A stretch of DNA of 64,000 nucleotides. Origin: Sternotherus odoratus. Taxonomy: Eukaryota > Chordata > Testudines > Kinosternidae. Under the pieces are notes generated by a model, which was not told the origin of the DNA, did no database searches, and saw nothing but the letters and a program-made list of their open reading frames with translations. A program made the position numbers and the translations under genes. Below, in pieces: positions 57,112-64,000 of this stretch. The stretch lies in assembly GCA_032164245.1 (NCBI GenBank), contig JAVMKO010000003.1, forward strand, positions 41,976,890 through 42,040,889. Direction: 5' to 3'. Each line of letters starts with the position of its first letter. The first letter of the stretch is position 1.

Positions 57112-57290
57112 GCTACCTAAGGACAAGTATCAGATGTCAAAATCTCCGATGAGCAAACTGCATCTAGCCAGCCCAGCACCAGTGTCCCACCGCTGGACGG
57201 GTGATGGCAAAGATGCCCAAAGATGCTGGGCTGGCGAGATGCAGTTTGCTCATCGGAGATTTTGACATCTGATACTTGTCCTTAGGTAGC
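57112..57290. repeat. Fold-back pair B: 66-bp inverted copies
   Basis: Positions 57,112-57,177 and 57,225-57,290 are inverted copies with one mismatch, around a 47-base spacer. The left arm begins at the very base after fold-back pair A ends. Confidence 0.93.
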
Positions 57291-57482
57291 AAGATTCTTC
57301 ACCTGAGCTCTTTGGAGTCCTGCAAAGAAAGAACCTCCCCCTAGAAAGCAGCTTGCAAAGAGGGACCTGCCCAAAAAACGGGACAAAATTGATATTTATG
57401 TTAAAAAGACGGGACGGTCCAGAAATATGAAAAAAGGGACTGTCCCGTTCAAAACGGTACGTATGGTCAGCCTACCTCTGCT

Positions 57483-57918
57483 GTCCCAGGAATGTTACAC
57501 AGTGGGGGGGGGGAGGGGGTTGAGTTAATGGAGCCATTGCTAAACCAGCAAACAAGATGATGTTTTAATCCAGATTTGTGCAATAAGGGGGAAATAATTA
57601 AAGTGATTTAAGAAAATAAAATCAACCAAGCCTAAATATGAAAAGCCACCAGTGAAGTTAGCTTTAAAAAGAAGTTTGAAAGAACTGATGGATTTTAGTC
57701 TCAGAGCTAGGCTCTGGGGGGAGAAAATCTAGCAACAGAATCCAGTGCCATCAGCCTACAGAACATATTAAAAATGAATCTGCAAACCCAGAGATGTTGA
57801 ATTATAACCTAATTATCCTATAATGAGACAGTGGGTGAATGTAATTATATTTTTTATAAATGATAAATAATAATAATAATAAATAGCACTATTGTGGGTG
57901 GAGGAGATAGTGTGGAAA
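57483..57918. other. Unassigned DNA
   Basis: No gene was seen. A short (ATA)n run lies at about 57,864-57,882. Confidence 0.45.
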
Positions 57919-58057
57919 AGTATCAGAGGGGTAGCAGTGTTATCTGGATCTGCAAAAGCAACAGATCTGTGGATCTGGATCTGTGGCATCTTATAGACTA
58001 ACAGACGTATTGAAGCATAAGCTTCAATGGGTGAATACCCAGTTCGTCAGATGCATT
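57919..58057 (-). mobile_element. Penelope-like element terminal fragment
   Basis: The plus strand 'agtatcagaggggtagcagt', 'tctgtggcatcttatagact' and 'tgaatacccagttcgtcaga' match the family. A short internal duplication of 'tctgtggatctgga' is present near 57,965-57,985. The minus strand carries the best first core box of a hammerhead fold in the window. Confidence 0.65.
58006..58055 (-). ncRNA. Hammerhead-ribozyme-like fold (decayed)
   Basis: The minus strand reads 'ctgacga', then stem 'ctgggt-attc-acccat', then 'tgaa' where GAAA is expected, then the hairpin 'gaagc-ttat-gcttc'. The first box is an exact CUGANGA. The second box is altered. Stem II differs in sequence from the copy at 52.3 kb yet still pairs. 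Confidence 0.5.
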
Positions 58058-58269
58058 GCATTTTGAAAAGGTCAGACAAATAAAGGAGAAATGTAGTAGC
58101 AGCCATCTTTAGAGATCGATGAAGGAGAAAGGAAACATGCTGGCAGCCAACTTGAGAGAGAGACACAACTAGCAAGGAGGAAAGACAATATCTAGATGTC
58201 TAGGAAAGGAAATAAAACCTTCAGTATAAAGATCTGTCCACTCAACACACCGGGCCACAAAATAACCCC
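58058..58269. other. Unassigned AT-rich DNA
   Basis: No gene was seen. Confidence 0.4.
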
Positions 58270-59035
58270 CCTGAATTGGCAAACTGACTATAGAGACAAG
58301 TGGAGAAACAGTCACTAAGGCTGACATGGAGGACCTGCTGTTAAAAATTGAAAAGATGCATAAGGATGTGAGGGAAGAATTTAGGTTTACATTAAAAATA
58401 ATATTTATCAGATGTGGAAAAAGGATTAAATGTACAATAAAAAAGCATTACTAATCTAGGTGAAAGAATCCAAATAATTGAAAAAAGCAAAAAAATAAAT
58501 AGAATTAAATCTGAGGCCACAAAAAATAGAGAATGTAGGAACAACGTAAGAATGAAAGGTTTTCAAAGATGACTATAGGGAGAAATCTGATGGACTCATT
58601 AAACAATATTTTTCATGACATACTGAAACTGTACAATAAATACAAATTAATACTGAGAAGTTCTCACATCTCTTTTCTACAGACCTCCAGCAGACTCCGG
58701 ACTAAGAGATGTGATTATCCATCTGCACTACTATCAAAACAAGTATAAAATACTGAGCACAATTAGGGAGAGTTCTGAACCACTGATGATTCTCAACCAG
58801 CCATTACAATTTGTTTTTCCAGATCTGGCAATTTCAACTTTTAGAAAATGAGGAGATTTATACCAGATGACCATAATAATTGGAAATATTATATTTTATT
58901 GATAATACCTTATATTGCTAAAGTAAAATATTCTAGTTCTAGTTAAAATGTCCTTTAAATAGAAGAACAGATATGTCTATCTGAGATCCAAAAGAGGGAA
59001 AGTGGGAATATGGGAATCAACTCAAGAACAATCTG
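58270..59035 (+). mobile_element. L1-type LINE ORF1 remnant
   Basis: Plus-strand translation gives, across frameshifts, a coiled-coil-like start ('EDLLLKIEKMHKDVREEF'), then 'NLMDSLNNIFHDI', then 'RDVIIHLHYYQNKYKILSTI', then 'EPLMILNQPLQFVFPDLAIS' and 'TFRK'. The order (coiled coil, RRM-like middle, C-terminal 'D.....H.Y..K..IL' and 'FPDLS.STL.KRR' block) is that of L1/Tx1-type ORF1 proteins. No ORF2 follows. The copy has many stops and is dead. Confidence 0.78.
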
Positions 59036-59438
59036 AATGGGATCAAAGGCATTGCTCTCATGGTTCACCAATAAATAACTGGGAATCAATGAAATAAAAA
59101 AGACACAGAATAATTCAAAAATAGGCATCATCAAAACAATAGGACAGACATGAGAGCAGAAGAACCAGTCCAGATGTAGAAGAACATAATTAATATATGG
59201 GATAATCTATTCCAATAAATAATAGAAATTATATTCATTTGGTAATAATGATAAAGAGATGTTAATTTTAGGGGGATTGTTACAGGCTAGCTGACTTTTG
59301 AAGACAAGCTAGGCTCAGCACCTAGCAGACATTCCTCAGTCTTGGAGAAAGTAGGAATTTTTAAGAAAAAAATCATAACACCTGCCTGGGGGCTTAAATA
59401 GGAGACTGTCCCGTTAAAAGGATGTCTTGTCACCTTAA
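59036..59438. other. Unassigned AT-rich DNA between LINE fragments
   Basis: No gene or repeat was recognised. Confidence 0.4.
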
Positions 59439-59866
59439 TAGTGTGCAAATAATGAAAAAGAGAAAGTGGGATAACCTGAGTAACTATTGATTAGTTAACC
59501 TAAAAAAATTTCCAGGTAAAATTATGGAAAGGCTGATATGTGATGTAATAGTTAATTAATAGAATGGTTTCAAAATTAATATTGATCACCATGGTTTTAA
59601 GGAAAATAATCATTTTGAAACAAACTTGATATTACTTTTTGATGAGATTGCAAATTTGGTCAATTTAATCTGTGTTGACATATTACACTTAGACTTCTAT
59701 AAGCCATCAGACGTAGTTACACCACATGGAATTTGGATTTAATAAACCATACAAAAATGAATGTTGCCCTCATTAAATGGATTAGACTCTGATTAACTGA
59801 TAGATCTTAAAAATAATGTAAGTGGGAAATCATTGTCCTCTGGGGCTGTTTCTATTGGATTTACCT
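59439..59866 (+). mobile_element. CR1-like LINE reverse-transcriptase fragment, decayed
   Basis: Translation across frameshifts reads 'YRLVNLKKFPGKIMERLI', 'HHGFKENNHFETNLILLFDE', 'VDILHLDFYKPSDVV', 'GLDSD*LTDRS'-like text and 'GAVSIGF'. These are decayed forms of RT blocks YR.V.LT..PGK.ME, QHGF.K..SC.TNL..F.DE, VD..YLDF.KAFD.V and W..NWL..R. The D of the first catalytic motif remains but the YADD box is not reached. Both ends are cut. Confidence 0.82.
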
Positions 59867-62800
59867 CCTCATCTGTTGCATACTGCAGCTTTCCCCAATT
59901 TCTGCAGCAATTGTGGGCTGTATGGGCCTCAAAGCACATTTTACAAACATGTCTAAATTTGCAGACACTTGGTAAACATGAACCTTAATTAAATGACCAG
60001 CAAATGTTATGACATGCCTGGGGCATCTACCAGGCTTACTGCAGAATGAAAAGACCACTGTCAGCATGAACACTGTATCCCCATGTGTCATGCACTCCAA
60101 CCAAAGAATTCCAGGTTGTATTGCAAACCTCAGCCTAAGCTGCTCAGCACAATTCAAATCAGGCCATGCCCCCAAATATATGCAGATAATCAGGCAGGCC
60201 TATAATACCATTGATTAATGTTGGGCTTCTGTCTGAGTATGCCTCTGCAATAACACCTGCATAGAATAAAAGAGGCAGAAACCCAATTTTTCCACATTCT
60301 AGCCTCCCTTGGTCGTTTGGGCATTTTGTTATCTGGCTTACCCTAGCCTGGCTTACTCTTCATCAGTACCTCCTGTTTAACAGTGATAAAATGCCTATAT
60401 ATTCTGCTCTCAACATTTTGTCTTCAGTGGTACTGAGAAGGTGATCTCTTATCAGGTCAGACACCCTGATATAATCACACTCCTGACTAACCACCATGGA
60501 AACTTCAGTGTACTGCTGCCTTCAGCTACTTCTGTAGCAGTGATTTTATCCCATCAATTCACATTCTTTGTCGGCAGGTAATTCATAGGTTACTCAGCCA
60601 TCTCCCCCACATTAAGGTCTCCTACTATATGGCCAGGGATCTGTCCCATCTGACTACTGCCTGTGTCCCAAACTCTGGCTATTTCTGGATGTCCATGACT
60701 ACACCTTCAGATTCCTTACCAATGGAAATTCCCAGCTTCTGCAGCCACTGGAGGTTAGCCCACAACAGCTGTGTAATGGCCTTTGCCTCAGTAGAGGATG
60801 TGTCTACCCCATTCACTGCAGACCCAGCACCTAGGACACCAGTTGCTTCCCTTAACCTAGTGGCTGGGTCTGTTGCCCCCCTTGCTTTGGTGTCTCCTGC
60901 CCTGCAGGGAGGGTTAAACAGCTACTCTCCACTCTCCTGCTTAGTTCCCCTGTGTGGAGAAGTGGATAAAGTCTGTGAGCCCCACTGACATCCTCTCTAC
61001 ATTCACCAGATGCTCCATTGGAGGTGATGGGATCACTTCACAATCATGTGCCTCCCCAGTCCCAGAGTCATGGATTGGGGGGGACACACATCTCCTGCCC
61101 TGCCTCTTCTGGTCAAAGCTACAGGGGAAGCCCTGGCCAAGGTGGAAGTGGGGGGAACTGAAAACTCAGTTGGGGCCATGGAGGTGGGATGAGCCTGTGC
61201 CAGGATCTAGTTCTCAACACCAGTTGGGACTGCAGTGCCACTCCATGGCTACCAACCCACCCCTGACCACACCTCATTCCAGCCCTTCCACAACATCCCA
61301 CCCCCATTCCAGCCTCCCATTCTGCCTCTTTCCTCTGAGGCACAGCCTCCACTCGCTCCTTTCCACCTCCCTCCCCCACTGCTGACCTGAGACTGGAAAA
61401 GCTCTGTGCCCCGCAGTGGCTGCAGGGCCATGGATGGGGAGGGAAAGTTCTTCCAGCCCCAGAGCCATACTGGGAGGAGGAGATTTTTCCAGTGTTCCTA
61501 AATTGGCTAAGGCCCCTGGACATGGACCCACTTCCCCCCACACCTCTGGTCTCTCTTCCCCTTGCAGCACAAGTTTTGGGGAGGCTTAGCCTCCTGCAGC
61601 CTCCATTACATTCCACCCCATGCCCAGAGCTCTCACTCTGGTGCAAAACCATGCTTCCACCAGCCGTTAAAATCTGTTGTCCTGCAACCACTAAATGGGA
61701 TTGATAACACTCACTCCCATCAGCATTATCTATCACAGATGTTGTCTTACTTCACCTCTGTCCTGCAGGCAGATTCTTCAAACCTCCTAGCTGTGTGCAA
61801 CCCACAGCACTCTGCAAACCATGTAGTGTTTCTAATAAAACCTCTGAATCAACAGCATACATGACTTGAATTAATTCTTGGCTTCCCTCCTCCCCTGAAA
61901 TTCCTAGGAGTTAGTTCAGCATTGGAAAGGTATTCCTCCCCAGGACCCATGTTACTCCCTAGTAGAGGGGAATCCCTTTGGTGGGAGGACAGACCACCCT
62001 GTGACCTGCCAACCTGGTCCTGGACACTTCCTCTTGTTCATGCTGAGAGGAGTCCAACTCCCATGTCCCCCAAGGCTCAACTAGCTACCCAAGCCCCACT
62101 CTGTCCTGCACATGCTGGTGTTGGAGATTCCCCTCACCCTCTGCTTTTTCCTGCTCTAACTACTCTCCAGTGCCTGGAAGGGATATATTCTCTTCCCTCT
62201 CTCCTGTCTCACCATTCTGTCTCAGATGCCAGGCATAGCCATGGATGCAGAGATGCAGCTGCTGCCACTAACATGATCTAGATTAAAGAGAGCTTTTCTG
62301 GAACTGACCTGGGTTCCACCCCCCTCTTCTAATCAGCTGGGGGAGGGTGCAGCATCCCCCTGCCCAGCAACCTGGTCTGGCATACTGTTTTCTGCTTCTT
62401 CACCTGAACAGGTAATTCTGAGGAGGAAGGCCTTAGAAGGGCAACAACCCCCTTCCTACCAGATAAGCCCATCCCTGAAAATAAAGGGGGCAACTCACTT
62501 ATTCTGTTCAGAAGGACAAAGGGCCCCTCTGTTTAATGCACAATGAGGACATTTCCACAGGAAATTCTGAATTTGATGATATCGTATTTTCCATCAAAAA
62601 ATGATTGGTTGGATTTTTTTCAACAAGATCTGATTTTCCAGTCTAATTGAGAAGCATGAATTGTGCTTTGTACTTCTTTTGCACCGCTGAGTCATGGGGC
62701 AGTTTAAGTGCTATGCAGATACCTGCAACCTAAGATCTTCAGAGGTAAATGTCAGTGCCATTAACATCAAGAGTCACCAAAATGGTAAACTGTTTATAGT

Positions 62801-63478
62801 TATGCCTTGGGGATGCTCATCCTTGTTTTTTAGTTTATGGTTTCTATTTTGGATTATAGAAGAACCCATTTTGATTGACCTTAAAGAAGATAAGTCGTCC
62901 CACATTTTCCGGAGTAAACCTTCTTGGGCAATGTTTCCTGCAGTGATAAGAATAGTATGCATTCACAATTTACCATAGTAGCAGGAGAGCTGACAGTCTT
63001 TGCATTAAATATGAAGGTTGGATCTTCTTTCTTTGCTTCTAGCACTCAGATGAATAATCTGAAAAGTCAACACGTAATTCTCAAAGTAGCCCTCCATTAT
63101 GCCAGCGAAAGTCAGGAAAGATTGTTCAATCTAAAGTTTATCAGTTGCATTATTTAAGACCAAAATCTGCCACACACATGAACTGCAATTTCAGATGAAT
63201 TTTTAGAAGACTGTGAACATCAAGTTTCTGTCAAATGACTATTTGATGTTGATGAATTCTACCTGCAATAAGAGTAAGGAACCTGGTTTATTTGGGGTTT
63301 CTGAATGAAGTTTTGAACAGCATATCTGAAAAATTCTCAATAGCTCATATCCTTTGAAGATTATTGCTAGACTTCAATTATCTTTACTTTAGCAGACTGT
63401 GGACAACTCATTACTAAATTACATTTCTATTGGGCTGGATCCCTGAAATACCATGTTTGCTTGTCTACAAACACACAC
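59867..63478. other. Unassigned DNA, GC-richer in the middle
   Basis: No gene was recognised. The part at 60,600-62,500 is richer in C and has several open frames (100-205 codons) on both strands without known motifs, as expected from base composition. It could be an unclassified LTR or retroviral remnant. An AT-rich 'ttttttcaacaagatctgat' patch near 62,610 resembles the repeat at 43.6 kb. Confidence 0.4.
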
Positions 63479-63634
63479 GGGGAGGTTTGAGCAGTGGCCT
63501 GCTAAACCCAGGGTTGTGAGTTCGGCCCTTGAAGGGGGCATTTAGGGATATGGAGCAAAAATGGGATTGGTCCTGCTTTGAGCAGGGGGTTGGACTAGAT
63601 CTCCTGTGGTCCCTTCCAACTCTGAGATTCTATG
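63479..63634 (+). mobile_element. Turtle tRNA-Lys-derived SINE (Cry I / tortoise Pol III type)
   Basis: The head 'ggggaggtttgagcagtgg' and 'cctgctaaacccagggttgt' with box B-like 'gagttcggccctt' is followed by 'catttagggatatggagcaa' and the CR1-like tail 'ggtcctgctttgagcagggg', 'gttggactagat', 'cccttccaactctgagattc' and 'tatga'. This copy is closer to the family consensus than the one at 33.3 kb. Its presence is a strong marker for a cryptodiran turtle. Confidence 0.95.
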
Positions 63635-64000
63635 AGTTAGTTTTAAACTTCAGTTTCCTCCTACTTTCACTGCAAAGGAGTTATTAGTCAATTGAACCAC
63701 AATGCACCATTATTTAGCATCTATACATTACTTGCTTTTATAGGCAAGGATAGACTTTAGACTCTGCTAAGGAAGAATTTTAAAAGATTGTCATATAAAT
63801 AAAACACAATACCTATTAGTTAGCATCAAAACTTTAAAAAAATCTTTTCATCTACCTGTCTTCCCCAAAAAAATACAATTACAATTGTTCTAGATTTTTA
63901 AAGCAGATTTTGGATTAATCAGTGTGTCCCTGTTTGATATCAATGGGTCTAACAATCATTACAATTAAACATGTCCTTATGTACTCTACTGGATCAGGGT
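63635..64000. other. Unassigned AT-rich DNA
   Basis: No gene or repeat was recognised up to the window end. Confidence 0.4.

Larger units (their letters stand above)
55890..57474. mobile_element. hAT-type transposon carrying captured host sequence
   Basis: The ends are inverted: 'taggctgaccatatttcc' on the left and 'tacgtatggtcagccta' on the right. The flanks are 'cctctggt' (55,882-55,889) and 'cctctgct' (57,475-57,482), an 8-bp duplication with one mismatch, as made by hAT transposases. The subterminal motif 'acgggac' recurs near both ends (55,919, 55,941, about 57,377 and 57,408), plausible transposase-binding sites. No transposase is present, so it is non-autonomous. The 1.4-kb interior is foreign and GC-rich: a protein kinase C exon, two extra copies of its 3' end, GA-rich simple sequence, a CpG-rich block and two fold-back copies. 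Confidence 0.88.

Noticed and set aside
61119..61736. Minus-strand open frame of 205 codons
   Set aside because: The region is GC-rich, several other frames are open across it on both strands, and no motif or splice structure supports a gene.
1..64000. CRISPR arrays, operons, bacterial promoters or terminators
   Set aside because: Repeats and composition are those of a vertebrate nuclear genome; tandem repeats present are minisatellites without unique spacers.

Overview
The window is nuclear DNA of a vertebrate, almost certainly a cryptodiran turtle. The evidence is the repeats: many CR1 LINE pieces with the sauropsid-type 3' end, two copies of the tRNA-Lys-derived SINE with a CR1-like tail that is typical of hidden-necked turtles, abundant hAT-type elements, Penelope-like fragments and degraded MIR-type SINEs. 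I found no complete host protein-coding gene and no functional RNA gene. The long open frames at about 11.6-13.1, 17.2-18.9 and 56.2-57.0 kb are low-complexity sequence inside transposons. The window reads as intergenic or deep intronic DNA that has filled with mobile elements.

Layout, 1-16.9 kb: two minus-strand CR1 3' ends (2.06-2.8 and 3.73-4.37 kb), a perfect 22-bp-arm hairpin at 3.17 kb, a Penelope-like fragment at 5.0 kb, a palindromic MITE and a MIR-type SINE at 8.3-9.0 kb, a 1.93-kb terminal-inverted-repeat element with a C-rich nested minisatellite (11,444-13,376), and another MITE at 14.3 kb. 16.9-28.4 kb: a complete non-autonomous Helitron (16,897-18,960), an internally deleted endogenous retrovirus with an ATATA target duplication (19,300-20,486), CR1 RT sequence abutting a second LINE that is split by a solo LTR (21.2-23.2 kb), a second LTR-like element at 25.1 kb, and an RTE-like LINE followed by a small MITE (27.4-28.4 kb).

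28.4-45.9 kb: mostly unassigned AT-rich DNA, then a (TA)n tract, a second Helitron on the minus strand (32,083-33,141), a turtle SINE, two hAT-like elements (33.7-34.45 and 34.99-36.34 kb), CR1 ends, a truncated hAT, a Penelope-like fragment, and an LTR inserted in another LTR repeat (44.9-45.9 kb, GGGTC duplication). 45.9-64 kb: long unassigned stretches, a Penelope-like element with a readable C-terminal coding remnant (52.2-52.7 kb), a 1.59-kb hAT-type element at 55,890-57,474, L1-type ORF1 and CR1 RT remnants at 58.3-59.9 kb, and a turtle SINE at 63.5 kb.

The most notable object is the element at 55,890-57,474. Between hAT-like ends and a near-perfect 8-bp target duplication it carries, on the minus strand, a still-open exon of a conventional protein kinase C, closest to PRKCG exon 1 (first half of the C1A zinc finger and its splice donor). 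The exon end is repeated in three copies, and the element also holds two abutting fold-back inverted copies. Second is a hammerhead-ribozyme-like fold shared by the four Penelope-like fragments. Third is a nested minisatellite whose unit grows by exactly 33 bp per copy (147, 180, 213 bp).
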